In this document: piece by piece, positions 27,116 through 35,587 of the stretch | Layout: the number at the start of each line of letters is the position of its first letter | Position numbering within the stretch: position 1 is the stretch's first letter | Source: Cupriavidus pauculus | GTDB lineage: Bacteria > Pseudomonadota > Gammaproteobacteria > Burkholderiales > Burkholderiaceae | Assembly: GCF_008693385.1 (NCBI RefSeq) | Contig: NZ_CP044067.1 | Location: 806,001 to 870,000 of the forward strand | DNA length: 64,000 bases | Direction: 5' to 3' | Program-made: the position numbers and the translations under genes | The notes under the pieces: generated by a model | Database searches by the model: none | What the model saw: only the letters and a program-made list of their open reading frames with translations | Told to the model about the DNA's origin: nothing

Positions 27116-27790
27116 CTACGCCAGGAAGAAGCGGATGGCCTCGGAGACGATCGGTGGCTGGATCGCATGCGGGCCGTTGAATTCGACATACTCGACGTCG
27201 TAGCCGGCAGCCTTCAGCTTGGTGGCATGGGTGCGCCCGCTGGTCTGAATGGGCAACTGCTCGTCGGCCAGGCCGTGCGCGATAAAGACTTTTGGCGCGC
27301 CTTCCTGCATGAATATAGACATGAACCCGCCCGAGAACGCGATCACGTGGCTGGCGATATCGCCATTGGTGATGCCGATGGAAAGCGCGTAGCTCGCGCC
27401 ATCGGAGAAGCCGGCGAAGGCCAGCCGATCCTGCCGAATGCGATAGCGGGCAGAGACGGCGGCCAGCGCCTGCCGCAGCCGCTCGAGGTCGGGCCCGTTG
27501 CCGCCGATGACGATGTCCCAGGTGGGAAAGGTCGAATGCGGGGCCAGCACCAGAAAGCCGTGCGCGTCGGCGTGCGGCTCGATAAACGGCAGCACCTTCT
27601 CCGGAAAGCCGCCGGCGCCATGGAACATGACCAGCAGCGGCACCGGTCCCTCGCCGAGTGCCGCCGGCACGTACAGGACGGCATCGCGTTCATTGGCAAT
27701 GCCAAGCCGGTGGCGGCCCGGCGGTAGCGGGGCCTGTGTCGGTTCGGCATGCGTGTAGGTTATCCGGCCCAGCAGAGAGGGATCTAACAT
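27116..27790 (-). CDS. Alpha/beta hydrolase of the phospholipase/carboxylesterase type
   Basis: A 224-residue single-domain esterase. The triad is Ser129 (AGFSDGAS), Asp176 (GLADEQLP) and His208 (NGPHAI), with the oxyanion motif MFHGAGGFPEK. The family (polyhydroxybutyrate-depolymerase-like and carboxylesterase 2-like) usually cleaves short esters. No signal peptide is visible. The ATG at 27790 starts the homology. It is the first gene of a leftward operon with the AAA+ ATPase, 26 nt downstream of a perfect 19-bp palindrome. Confidence 0.83.
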   Translation of the reverse strand: MLDPSLLGRITYTHAEPTQAPLPPGRHRLGIANERDAVLYVPAALGEGPVPLLVMFHGAGGFPEKVLPFIEPHADAHGFLVLAPHSTFPTWDIVIGGNGPDLERLRQALAAVSARYRIRQDRLAFAGFSDGASYALSIGITNGDIASHVIAFSGGFMSIFMQEGAPKVFIAHGLADEQLPIQTSGRTHATKLKAAGYDVEYVEFNGPHAIQPPIVSEAIRFFLA

Positions 27791-27816
27791 GGCGGAAACG
27801 ATGCATCGTCGGAAGT

Positions 27817-27835
27817 GTGATATGTAATATATCAC
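27817..27835 (-). promoter_or_regulatory. Perfect 19-bp operator-like palindrome before the hydrolase-ATPase operon
   Basis: GTGATAT-GTAAT-ATATCAC: 7-bp arms, fully complementary, around a 5-bp centre. On the hydrolase strand it reads GTGATATATTACATATCAC. An imperfect copy with the same core, orientation and distance precedes the HDAC-like gene 3.3 kb away. No regulator gene is adjacent. Confidence 0.65.
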
Positions 27836-27907
27836 CAATGTTGTGCAGATGTCAGCGCGAAGCGGTCGACATCGACACGGCACACATTGCCGACGATGGA
27901 CTGGCGC

Positions 27908-28135
27908 TCAGGTACCGGCCTGCAGGAGCGCCATGCGCATGTCTTCCAGTTTCAGGCGAAGCTCGAGGGGCGTGGAGTCGTCCACGTCTCGCATGGCTTC
28001 TTCGAGGACGGTGGCAAGGCGTTGCGCGATGACGCTGGGATCGGCGACCTTCATCACGGCTTCGAGGACGGCCACACGTGCCCGGAGTGGCAATTCTTGA
28101 GCGACGGACGAGGCTGGGGGCGATTTTGGGTCCAT
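27908..28135 (-). CDS. Small hypothetical protein
   Basis: A possible 75-residue helical protein (MDPKSPPASSVAQELPLRAR..., later LEEAMRDVDDSTPLELRLKL). The amphipathic pattern and charged ends look protein-like, but the ribosome site is poor and I recognise no family. The 460-nt stretch between the hydrolase start (27790) and 28250 otherwise holds only the palindrome. Confidence 0.45.
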   Translation of the reverse strand: MDPKSPPASSVAQELPLRARVAVLEAVMKVADPSVIAQRLATVLEEAMRDVDDSTPLELRLKLEDMRMALLQAGT

Positions 28136-28249
28136 GGCCGCACATTAAGTCCCAAGGCTTACCGGAGTCTTACAAGCGGTACCCGATGCCAGGCGAAGTA
28201 GAATCGGGCGTCCCGCCATATCGGCTGCCCCCTGACATCCGCCATTCGC

Positions 28250-28471
28250 ATGCTTCCCGACAGCGATACCCTGCTCCTGCTCGTCTCCCGTGAAATGCCG
28301 TTCGGCAAGTACAAGGGAACGCCGATCGCCGATCTGCCGGGCAACTATCTGAACTGGTTTGCGCGGGAAGGCTTCCCGCCGGGAGAAATCGGCCGCCTGC
28401 TCGCGCTCATGCACGAACTCGATCACAACGGGCTCGGGCATCTGCTGGCGCCGTTACGGCAGCGCCGATAA
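28250..28471 (+). CDS. DUF3820 family protein
   Basis: A 73-residue protein with the family signature MPFGKYKGTPIADLPGNYLN followed by WFAREGFPPGEIGRLLALMH. DUF3820 proteins are small and widely distributed; some are annotated as quorum-sensing-regulated virulence factors, and no biochemical function is settled. It stands alone, followed by a degraded gene. Confidence 0.82.
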   Translation: MLPDSDTLLLLVSREMPFGKYKGTPIADLPGNYLNWFAREGFPPGEIGRLLALMHELDHNGLGHLLAPLRQRR

Positions 28472-28549
28472 GCAGCCATTTACTTACAACGATTCATTGA
28501 AAATCCACCAAGCCCAGCCTGGCTAATCAAGCCCTGATCCACCCGCTAA

Positions 28550-28699
28550 GCTTTGCTCCAACACGAAAACGGCAAGGAGATCTCGTTGCCTGTCATGGGC
28601 ACCGTGACCGTCGAAGGCGGAAAGATTACCGTGTGGCGCGACTACTTCGACCCTGCCGACTTCGAGCGGCAGCTCGCGCAGGTGCTGGCGGCGGGTTGA
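28550..28699 (+). pseudogene. C-terminal remnant of a limonene-1,2-epoxide-hydrolase-like (SnoaL/NTF2 fold) gene
   Basis: The frame ending at the TGA at 28697 reads ENGKEISLPVMGTVTVEGGK and then ITVWRDYFDPADFERQL, a clear match to the last third of LEH/SnoaL-like proteins. A stop (TAA, 28547) cuts the frame just upstream, and no start with a ribosome site precedes the homology. About 100 N-terminal residues are missing, so this is a 5'-truncated gene. I see no mobile element at the break. Confidence 0.6.
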
Positions 28700-28715
28700 A
28701 CGGCAAGCGTGCGCG

Positions 28716-28976
28716 TCAGCGCAATCCGTGAAGAATGTCGATGGCCGAGCGGCCGTAAAACAGGGCGGCTTGCTCCGCGGCCTCTCTGGTGAAGTAATCC
28801 TCTTCGTCGTCGAGGGTTTCGCCAAAGAGGCGGTCGTCCCGATGCGCCGAGAAGCAGATGGCCATCCGGTAGTTCCACTTCGGTCCCGGCGCACTGTCGC
28901 CGATGCCGGCATCCGGCAATTCGAATGCCATCGCATGGATATACATGCCCCGATAGTCTCGGCAGAACCAGCCCAT
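28716..28976 (-). CDS. Hypothetical protein, 86 residues
   Basis: Begins MGWFCRDYRGMYIHAMAFEL and ends in the acidic-then-helical stretch GETLDDEEDYFTREAAEQA. The composition (Trp, Tyr, Asp and Glu, no signal peptide) looks like a small soluble cytoplasmic protein. It starts 11 nt after the stop of another 86-codon gene with a strong ribosome site, so the two form a small operon. No family was recognised. Confidence 0.62.
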   Translation of the reverse strand: MGWFCRDYRGMYIHAMAFELPDAGIGDSAPGPKWNYRMAICFSAHRDDRLFGETLDDEEDYFTREAAEQAALFYGRSAIDILHGLR

Positions 28977-28987
28977 GATCGGCAAGA

Positions 28988-29248
28988 CTACTTCGCCTTG
29001 ACGAAGGTGGACATGCCGTCGATCGCCTCTCGCGCCGACGACAGCGCCAGTGCGATGGCCGCGTGCGGGGCGCTGGCCGTATGCTGGATCATGCCGGGCA
29101 ACTGCCGGCGGGAACCCATGCCCTCGCTCACTTGCGTGATTGTCACGGTTGCGAGGAACCGTGGTTGCACCGAGGCACCCGCGTCGGGTGCCTGAGACAC
29201 CCTTGCCGATACCCGGAAGCCCTTGTAGATGGCATTGTTTTGAGACAT
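28988..29248 (-). CDS. Hypothetical protein, 86 residues, first gene of a two-gene unit
   Basis: A strong AAAGGAGG site lies 5-6 nt before the ATG at 29248, which fixes the start (MSQNNAIYKGFRVSARVSQA). The middle looks like beta strands (PRFLATVTITQV) and the C-terminus is helical (HAAIALALSSAREAIDGM). No signal peptide or known domain. It is divergent from yaiI with a 122-nt gap. Confidence 0.68.
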   Translation of the reverse strand: MSQNNAIYKGFRVSARVSQAPDAGASVQPRFLATVTITQVSEGMGSRRQLPGMIQHTASAPHAAIALALSSAREAIDGMSTFVKAK

Positions 29249-29370
29249 GTTGGCCTCCTTTCGCCATCGAGCATACGCCCTATACCTCAAGGTGTCCGAT
29301 TTACTTTCACGACGGCCTGCACGTGCGCGCATGGTAGTGTTGCGGCTCACGTACCCTGAAAGCCCACGCA

Positions 29371-29823
29371 ATGCAGATTTTGGTCGACGCAGACGCCTGC
29401 CCGGTCGTCGTCAAGGACATGTTGTACCGTGCCGCGCAGCGGGCCGAAGTGAATCTCACGCTCGTGGCAAATCAGTACCTGCGCACGCCGCCGTCGCGAT
29501 TCATCAAGGCGCTGCAGGTGCCGTCCGGTTTCGATGAGGCCGACAAGCGCATCGTCGAGATGGCGGAGACCGGAGATCTCGTGATCACCGCCGATATTCC
29601 ACTGGCCGCGGCGGCGCTGGAGAAAGGTGCGCAGGTGCTCGACCCGCGCGGCGTGTGGTTCAGCCGCGAGAACATTCAGGAGCGACTGACCATGCGCGAT
29701 GTCATGGACCAGCTCCGGGCTTCGGGCATCGATACTGGCGGCCCGCCCCCGTTTTCGCCTCAGGACGGCAAGGCGTTCGCCGGCCAACTGGACCGGTTTC
29801 TCGCTCAACAGGCAAGACGATAA
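29371..29823 (+). CDS. yaiI: YaiI/YqxD family protein (DUF188)
   Basis: A 150-residue protein of the conserved UPF0178 family, with the signature [20 protein letters not shown] and the central [20 protein letters not shown]. The aspartates at DADAC and ITADIP resemble the acidic site of PIN/FEN-like nucleases, so a nuclease-like fold has been suggested for the family; the function is unknown. Full length. Confidence 0.92.
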   Translation: MQILVDADACPVVVKDMLYRAAQRAEVNLTLVANQYLRTPPSRFIKALQVPSGFDEADKRIVEMAETGDLVITADIPLAAAALEKGAQVLDPRGVWFSRENIQERLTMRDVMDQLRASGIDTGGPPPFSPQDGKAFAGQLDRFLAQQARR

Positions 29824-29856
29824 GCGGCGCGATAACCAGGCCGCTCGATCACGCGC

Positions 29857-30144
29857 TCAAACCCCTGACATCGATTCGCCGGGCACCAGCCCGCCGATGA
29901 TATCGAGACCGCGCTGCACCGCCGCGCGCTTGGCCACGCCAAGACTTTCCCAGTTCTGCTCCGGCAGCTTGAACACGCGACCGTTCGCGCCCGACGGCGT
30001 TTCGCCTTCGCGGCAGATCACGACCGACGCGCTATACGTGCGGTCAGGCTTGCGCTCGTTCCATTCCCGTGCGGGCGCGTCGAACTTGTACACCAGCGGA
30101 TAGATGTCGAAGCCATTGGCGCGCGTTGCTGGATAGTTATCCAT
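29857..30144 (-). CDS. Hypothetical protein, 95 residues
   Basis: The ATG at 30144 follows a GGGGGA ribosome site by 5-6 nt. The protein (MDNYPATRANGFDIYPLVYK...) is aromatic and strand-rich at the N-terminus and ends in a helix (GVAKRAAVQRGLDIIGGLVP). Similar small cytoplasmic proteins occur in Burkholderiaceae genomes; I recognise no domain. It is convergent with yaiI. Confidence 0.65.
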   Translation of the reverse strand: MDNYPATRANGFDIYPLVYKFDAPAREWNERKPDRTYSASVVICREGETPSGANGRVFKLPEQNWESLGVAKRAAVQRGLDIIGGLVPGESMSGV

Positions 30145-30293
30145 GTATTCCCCCACTTTTATAGAACCTCGTCCACTGTACGCCTGTTCTGTTGCCGCAC
30201 TGAGGTTTATTTTCCACGGACGAACTGTAACCGCCGCGGTAATCGCCGCGCTTTGTCGTGTGCACGATAAGGCGCAAACGATGGTGGCTTGCC

Positions 30294-30953
30294 CTACTCG
30301 CCAAACAGGTCCTCGGCGGCCACCACATAGGCGCGCACGCGATCGCGAATCACCTGCTGCCAGTCTTCGGGTCCTGGCTGCCGATAGACCCAGCAGCGGA
30401 TACCGAGATAGAAGATGCCCCCGTGCATGCCCCAGATCAGCTCGTTCTCGCGCTCGGTGGGCCGGGCCCGCAGCGACAGGCCCAGATGGCGTCGCGTCTC
30501 GCGCACGATGCGCGGAAACAGCTTCTCTTTCAGCAGCGCGAGGTATTTCTCGGGGATATAGCCGTCGCTGAGCCCCGAGAACACGAGGATGCGTACCCAC
30601 TCCGGTGTGAGGATCGCCTTCGCGTAGTCGAGGTAGAACTGCGTGAGTTTCTCCTGCAGTCCCGGCCCCTTGTCGTCGAAGCGCGCCTCCCACTCCGCGT
30701 TCCAGCGGCCAAGGTAGACCATCTCGTAGACGCGCTCGATCAGCGCCTGCTTGGTCGGGAAGTAGTGATACAGCAGCGGATGCGTGACGCCGATTTCCTT
30801 GGCGAGATCGCGCGTCTGACCTTCCAGTCCGCGTTCCGAGAAAAACTTTACCGCGCCTTGCAGGATCTGGAGTTCGCGTTCCTCTGGCTTGAGTCGGCGC
30901 CGCACTTTCTTCTCGTCGTCGGTGGTCATCGGGTGTCGCTGGGCCTTGGGCAC
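30294..30953 (-). CDS. TetR-family transcriptional regulator
   Basis: A 219-residue regulator. The HTH lies at about 27-73 (LQGAVKFFSERGLEGQTRDL, then GVTHPLLYHYFPTKQALIER). The C-terminal ligand domain is helical, with many aromatics. An internal ATG eight codons in is a possible start. It is divergent from the CoxG-M-S-L-like operon, and a 22-bp site in that promoter recurs before the Liv-type ABC operon. It is therefore the most likely repressor of both units, responding to a substrate or CoA-ester intermediate. Confidence 0.9.
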   Translation of the reverse strand: MPKAQRHPMTTDDEKKVRRRLKPEERELQILQGAVKFFSERGLEGQTRDLAKEIGVTHPLLYHYFPTKQALIERVYEMVYLGRWNAEWEARFDDKGPGLQEKLTQFYLDYAKAILTPEWVRILVFSGLSDGYIPEKYLALLKEKLFPRIVRETRRHLGLSLRARPTERENELIWGMHGGIFYLGIRCWVYRQPGPEDWQQVIRDRVRAYVVAAEDLFGE

Positions 30954-31048
30954 GGGAATGGCGGATAGGCCGTCATGATAACTGCTTGGCGCGCCCTGCC
31001 GCCCGCGCGATCCATGCGGTGCAATGCCGGTATTTTCGCCAACTTGAC

Positions 31049-31070
31049 TTTATTGACCAGTGGGTAAATA
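31049..31070 (+). promoter_or_regulatory. Candidate TetR operator before the molybdenum hydroxylase operon
   Basis: TTTATTGACCAGTGGGTAAATA has partially palindromic arms (TATTGACC and GGTAAATA agree at 7 of 8 as inverted repeats). It lies 40 nt before the CoxG-like start and shares 18 of 22 bases with a site 40 nt before the ABC binding-protein gene. Confidence 0.6.
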
Positions 31071-31110
31071 CTGAAAAAAATAACGAGCGGTACGGAGACA
31101 AGGACTCAGG

Positions 31111-31758
31111 ATGGAGCTTGCCGGAGAACAGATCATTCATGCGCCACGCCAGCGGGTATGGGCGGCGCTCAACGATCCGACGATTCTTTCGCGCTGCATT
31201 CCCGGCTGCGAGGAAGTCAGCCAGATCTCCGATACGGAGACGCAGGCGCGCGTGCAGTTGAAGATCGGCCCGGTGCGCGCGCGGTTTGGCGGCAGGATCC
31301 TGATGTCCGATATCGACGCGCCCAGCCGCTGCCGGCTGACGTTCGAAGGCGCGGGCGGCGCGGCGGGCTTTGCCAAGGGAAGCTCCACGGTCGAGCTGAC
31401 CGACAGCGGCGCGCACACGAGCCTTCGCTACGCGGTGGAGGCATCGGTCGGCGGCAAGCTTGGGCAGATCGGCGGGCGGCTCATCGATTCGTCGGCGAAG
31501 AAGATGGCCGACGAGTTTTTCACGGCGTTCGATATCGCGCTGCGCGATGACGGCGCCGCGGCGAACGGGAGCGCCACGTTCGCTCCCTCCCCCGCAGCGA
31601 GCTCCAGCGTCGTCTCCACCGGGCGCGCCAAGTCCGGCGCCAATCCCGGCGCCAGGTCCGGTGCCAGGTCCGGTGCCCTCTACGGCGAACTGCAACGCGC
31701 GTTCTGGTTCCTGTTCGGCGCCGCGTTCACGTTCGCGATCATGCACTGGCGGACCTGA
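31111..31758 (+). CDS. CoxG-like SRPBCC protein with C-terminal membrane anchor
   Basis: A 215-residue protein. Residues 1-145 form the CoxG/CO-dehydrogenase subunit G SRPBCC domain (MELAGEQIIHAPRQRVWAAL, then IPGCEEVSQIS). A low-complexity linker follows (repeats of SGA-RSGA from short DNA repeats), then a single C-terminal hydrophobic segment (FWFLFGAAFTFAIMHW). In carbon monoxide dehydrogenase systems CoxG tethers the enzyme to the membrane, so this gene likely recruits the hydroxylase encoded downstream. It is the first gene of the operon, 15 nt before the FAD subunit. Confidence 0.85.
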   Translation: MELAGEQIIHAPRQRVWAALNDPTILSRCIPGCEEVSQISDTETQARVQLKIGPVRARFGGRILMSDIDAPSRCRLTFEGAGGAAGFAKGSSTVELTDSGAHTSLRYAVEASVGGKLGQIGGRLIDSSAKKMADEFFTAFDIALRDDGAAANGSATFAPSPAASSSVVSTGRAKSGANPGARSGARSGALYGELQRAFWFLFGAAFTFAIMHWRT

Positions 31759-31773
31759 CCGTCCCAAACGACC

Positions 31774-32667
31774 GTGAAAGCGCCTCCCTTCGATTTCGTC
31801 CGGGCGTCCTCCGTCCCCGAAGTCCTGTCGCTGCTCGCGCAGCACGGCGACGACGCCAGGATTCTCGCCGGCGGCCAGACGCTGCTGGCCACGCTCAATA
31901 TGCGGCTTTCCGAGCCGCGCCTGCTCGTCGATATCAACGACCTCCCGGGACTGAGCGGTATCTCGCTGCAGAACGGCTACGTCCGCATCGGCGCCCTGAC
32001 CCGCCATGGCGAGATCGAAGACTCGCCGGTGGTCCGCCGCCATATGCCGTTGCTCGCGCAGGCCGCGCCCCATGTCGCGCACCGCGCCATCCGCAATCGC
32101 GGCACGCTCGGCGGGTCCATCGCCTTTGCCGATCCCGCCGCGGAGTGGCCCACGTGCGCGGTCGCGCTCGACGCCCGCATCGTCGTGATCGGCCCGCAAG
32201 GCGAACGCAGGATTGCGGCGGCCGACTTCTTTGTCGATCTCTATACGACCGCCCTCGCCCCCGGCGAGATCATCACCGCATGCGAGTTCCCGACGCCGGC
32301 GCAGCCGCGACGGCATGTCTTCGATGAACTCACGCGCCGCCACGGCGACTACGCGATCGTCGGGCTGGCCGCGAGCGCGCATGTCGAGGATGACCGTCTG
32401 CACGATATGCGGCTGGTTTTCCTGGGCACGGGCAATATCCCGATGCGCGCGCGCGGCGCGGAAGCCGCGCTCGAAGGCAGCCCGCTCGACAATGGGGCGC
32501 TCGACAATGGGGCGCTCGATGCCGCGCGGCAGGCGCTGGCACAGGAGCTGAAGCCCGTCGCCGATCTCTATCACTCCCCCGAAGCCAAGCTGCATCTCGC
32601 GTCCGTGCTGATGCGCCGCCTGGCGCATCGCCTGCTCGGGCACGCATCCACACGGAGCACCCCATGA
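31774..32667 (+). CDS. Molybdenum hydroxylase FAD subunit (CoxM-like)
   Basis: A 297-residue FAD-binding subunit of the xanthine dehydrogenase family with both FAD motifs: ILAGGQTLLATLNMRL and the HRAIRNRGTLGGSIAFADPA block. The start is GTG at 31774. A short tandem DNA repeat gives DNGALDNGALD near residue 240. The stop overlaps the next gene by 4 nt. It transfers electrons from the [2Fe-2S] subunit to NAD or a quinone-side acceptor. Confidence 0.88.
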   Translation: MKAPPFDFVRASSVPEVLSLLAQHGDDARILAGGQTLLATLNMRLSEPRLLVDINDLPGLSGISLQNGYVRIGALTRHGEIEDSPVVRRHMPLLAQAAPHVAHRAIRNRGTLGGSIAFADPAAEWPTCAVALDARIVVIGPQGERRIAAADFFVDLYTTALAPGEIITACEFPTPAQPRRHVFDELTRRHGDYAIVGLAASAHVEDDRLHDMRLVFLGTGNIPMRARGAEAALEGSPLDNGALDNGALDAARQALAQELKPVADLYHSPEAKLHLASVLMRRLAHRLLGHASTRSTP

Positions 32668-33179
32668 GCGAACCGGTCCGCATCAATGTTTGCGTCAACG
32701 GGCAGGAGCAGGAGCGGCACGTCGAGGCACGCATGCATCTGGTCGATTTTCTGCGCGACGACCTCGGCGTGCGCGCCGCGCGCGTCGGCTGCGAGCACGG
32801 CGTCTGCGGCGCCTGCACGGTGCGCCTCGACGGCGAGATCGTACGCGGCTGCCTCGTGCTGGCCGCGCAGGCGCACGGACATGAAGTGGAAACGATCGAC
32901 TTCATCAGCGATCGCGGCGACATCCGCGAGCTGCAGCAGGCGTTCCACGCGCGCAATGCGCTGCAGTGCGGCTTCTGCACGACCGGCATGCTGCTGACCG
33001 CCGCCGCGCTGCTCGAAGAAAAGCCCGATGCCACGCGCGACGAGGTGCGCGAGTATATGTCCGGCAACTATTGCCGATGCACGGGGTATCAGTCGATCGT
33101 CGATGCGATCTGCGACGTTTTGCACCAGCGGCGACACGCCGCCGGGGATAGTGCGACTTCCATGGTGGCGCCGGCATGA
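32664..33179 (+). CDS. Molybdenum hydroxylase [2Fe-2S] subunit (CoxS-like)
   Basis: A 171-residue iron-sulfur subunit with both clusters: CEHGVCGACTVRLDGEIVRGC for the plant-type cluster and CGFCTTGM plus CRCTGYQSI for the second. The gene overlaps both neighbours by 4 nt (ATGA), as usual for M-S-L operons. All eight Cys are present. Confidence 0.9.
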   Translation: MSEPVRINVCVNGQEQERHVEARMHLVDFLRDDLGVRAARVGCEHGVCGACTVRLDGEIVRGCLVLAAQAHGHEVETIDFISDRGDIRELQQAFHARNALQCGFCTTGMLLTAAALLEEKPDATRDEVREYMSGNYCRCTGYQSIVDAICDVLHQRRHAAGDSATSMVAPA

Positions 33180-35569
33180 ACGACTTTTCCCGCAACGAAC
33201 GCGATGCTGTCGCCGACGGCGTTGATATCCGGCAGCGCTATATCGGCGCCCCTGTCGCGCGCCCGAACGCCAGACGCCATCTGGAAGGGCGCGGCGTCTA
33301 TACCGACGATGTCGTGCTGCCCCGCATGGCCCACGTCGTCTACCTGCGCAGCCCCATGGCCCACGCGCGGATCGTCCACGTGGACGCCGACGCGGCGCGC
33401 GCGATGCCGGGTGTCGTAGCCATCATCGACGGCGTGCAGATCGCGGCCATCTGCAAACCGTGGGTCGCCACGCTCGCTCATCTGACGGGTATGAAATCCG
33501 CGCCGCAATACCCGCTGGCCATCGACGAAACCTTCTGGCAGGGCGAAGCCGTGCTCGCGATCGTAGCGGAGACGCGCCAGCAGGCCGAGGACGCTCTTCA
33601 GAAGGTCCACGTCGAATGGGAGAAACTGCCGGCCACTACCAGCATGGAGGCCAGCCTTTCCGGGCCGCCGATCCATCCCGCGCTGGGCGACAACATCTGC
33701 TTCCATCGAGAGATCGATACCGGCGGCGTCGATGACGTCTTTGCCTCGGCAGATCTGGTGATCGAGGAAAGCTATGCGTTCGGCCGCCATACGGGCGTCA
33801 CGATGGAAACGCGCGCCGTGCTGGCGGACTATAGTCCCGCCGACGGCCGGCTTACCGTCTATCACGGCCATCAGGCCCCGCATATGATGCAGGACCTGTA
33901 CGCGCGCCACTTCGGGCTGCCCGAGAGCGCGGTGCGCGTCATCTGCAAGGACGTCGGCGGCTCGTTCGGCATCAAGGTCCACTCCTACCCCGACGATTTC
34001 GCGACGGTCGCGCTGTCGATCCTGCTGCGCCGCCCCGTCAAGTTCGTGGCGGACCGGCTCGAGTCGTTCGTCACCGACGTGCATGCGCGCGAGCATCGCG
34101 TGCACGCGCGCATGGCCGTCAATCGCGATGGCGAGATCCTCGGCTTCGATGTGCGCGACATGACCGGCATCGGCCCCTACTCGGTGTATCCGCGTACGAG
34201 CGCGATCGAGGGCAATCAGGTCATCAACCTGATCGGCGGTCCCTATACGCATCGGCACTATCGCGCGACGCTCGACGTGCTGTTCCAGCACAAGACACCC
34301 ACGAGCCAGTATCGCGGGGTGGGCCATCCGATCGCCTGCGCGGTAACCGAGGCCATCGTCGAGCGCGCGGCGCAGCAGCTAGGCATCGATCCACTCGAGA
34401 TGCGCCGGCGCAACGTGATGCACGACGACAGCTTTCCGCGCAGCGGTGCGTCGGGCATCAAGCTGGAGGGGCTGTCGCACGACCAGTGCCTGGCGCGCAT
34501 CGAAACGCTGATGGACTACCCCGCCCTGCGCAGGGAACAGGCCGCCCTGCGCGAACAGGGCATCTATCGCGGCATCGGCATCGCGGTACTGATCGAGCTG
34601 ACCAATCCGGGCGCGGCGTTCTATGGCGTGGGTGGCGCGCGCATTTCGGCGCAGGACACCGCCACGCTGCGGCTGGATGCCAGTGGCAACGTCACCTGCC
34701 TCGTCGGCGTCGGCGAACAGGGGCAAGGCACCGAAACGGTCTTCGCGCAGATTGCCGCGGACGCCGTCGGCGTGCCCATGACGCGCGTCAGGGTGGTCAC
34801 GGGCGATACCGACGTGACGCCTTATGGCGGCGGCACGTGGGCGTCGCGTGGCGCCGGCATCGGGGGCGAGGCCGTGCTGCAGGCCGGACTCGCGCTGCGG
34901 CAGAACCTGCTGGCGCTCGCGGCCATCATCCGCGATTGTCCCGCGCACGATCTCGATATCAGCGACGGCGTGATCGTTCACCGGCAGGATCGCGCGCCCG
35001 TGATCGATGTGGCCGAGGCCTGCCGCATCTACTATTTCCGTCCCGATACGCTGCCGCACGGGCCACTTCCGGAACTTGTGGCCACGCGGTCGTATGCGCA
35101 GACGGGCTATCCATTCGCGTTCACCAACGGCGTACAGGCCTCGTACGTGGAGGTCGATGTCGAAACCGGGTTCGTCCGGCTGCTCGGGCACTGGGCCGTC
35201 GAGGACTGCGGACGCGTGCTCAACCCGCTGCTCGTGGACGAGCAGATGCGCGGCGCCATCGTGCAGGGCATTGGTGGCGCGCTGTTCGAGGAGTGCCAGT
35301 ATGACGCGGATGGGTCGCTGTGCAATGGCTCCATGGCCGACTACCTCGTGCCGATGGCCGCGGAAATGCCCGATATCGTGCTGGCGCACGTCGAGACGCC
35401 GACCAGGACGTCGCAGCTGGGCGCCAAGGGCGCTGGCGAGGCCGGCACGGCCGGCGCGCCGGCTGCCGTGATGAATGCGATCAACGACGCGTTGCTGCCG
35501 TTCCGGGCGCGCGTGACGTCGCAGCCGATCACGCCGGAGAAGATCCTGCGCGCGCTCGGCGCGATCTGA
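33176..35569 (+). CDS. Molybdenum hydroxylase large subunit (CoxL-like, not a canonical CO dehydrogenase)
   Basis: A 797-residue molybdopterin-cytosine-dinucleotide subunit. The domain order is as in CoxL, with an N-terminal signature IGAPVARPNARRHLEGRGVY, a substrate region near FGIKVHSYP, and the catalytic glutamate loop GAKGAGEAGTAGAPA near the C-terminus. The active-site loop that reads AYxCSFR in form I or AYRGAGR in form II CO dehydrogenases reads SQYRGVGHP here. The Cu-binding Cys loop is therefore absent and a role in CO oxidation is unlikely. Hydroxylation of an N-heterocycle, aldehyde or aromatic acid is more plausible. It ends 18 nt from the convergent livF. Confidence 0.86.
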   Translation: MNDFSRNERDAVADGVDIRQRYIGAPVARPNARRHLEGRGVYTDDVVLPRMAHVVYLRSPMAHARIVHVDADAARAMPGVVAIIDGVQIAAICKPWVATLAHLTGMKSAPQYPLAIDETFWQGEAVLAIVAETRQQAEDALQKVHVEWEKLPATTSMEASLSGPPIHPALGDNICFHREIDTGGVDDVFASADLVIEESYAFGRHTGVTMETRAVLADYSPADGRLTVYHGHQAPHMMQDLYARHFGLPESAVRVICKDVGGSFGIKVHSYPDDFATVALSILLRRPVKFVADRLESFVTDVHAREHRVHARMAVNRDGEILGFDVRDMTGIGPYSVYPRTSAIEGNQVINLIGGPYTHRHYRATLDVLFQHKTPTSQYRGVGHPIACAVTEAIVERAAQQLGIDPLEMRRRNVMHDDSFPRSGASGIKLEGLSHDQCLARIETLMDYPALRREQAALREQGIYRGIGIAVLIELTNPGAAFYGVGGARISAQDTATLRLDASGNVTCLVGVGEQGQGTETVFAQIAADAVGVPMTRVRVVTGDTDVTPYGGGTWASRGAGIGGEAVLQAGLALRQNLLALAAIIRDCPAHDLDISDGVIVHRQDRAPVIDVAEACRIYYFRPDTLPHGPLPELVATRSYAQTGYPFAFTNGVQASYVEVDVETGFVRLLGHWAVEDCGRVLNPLLVDEQMRGAIVQGIGGALFEECQYDADGSLCNGSMADYLVPMAAEMPDIVLAHVETPTRTSQLGAKGAGEAGTAGAPAAVMNAINDALLPFRARVTSQPITPEKILRALGAI

Positions 35570-35587
35570 TCAAACGGGGCGGGATGC

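Noticed and set aside
31111..35569. Carbon monoxide dehydrogenase annotation for the CoxG-M-S-L-like operon
   Set aside because: The large subunit lacks the form I and form II active-site signatures; only the architecture is shared.
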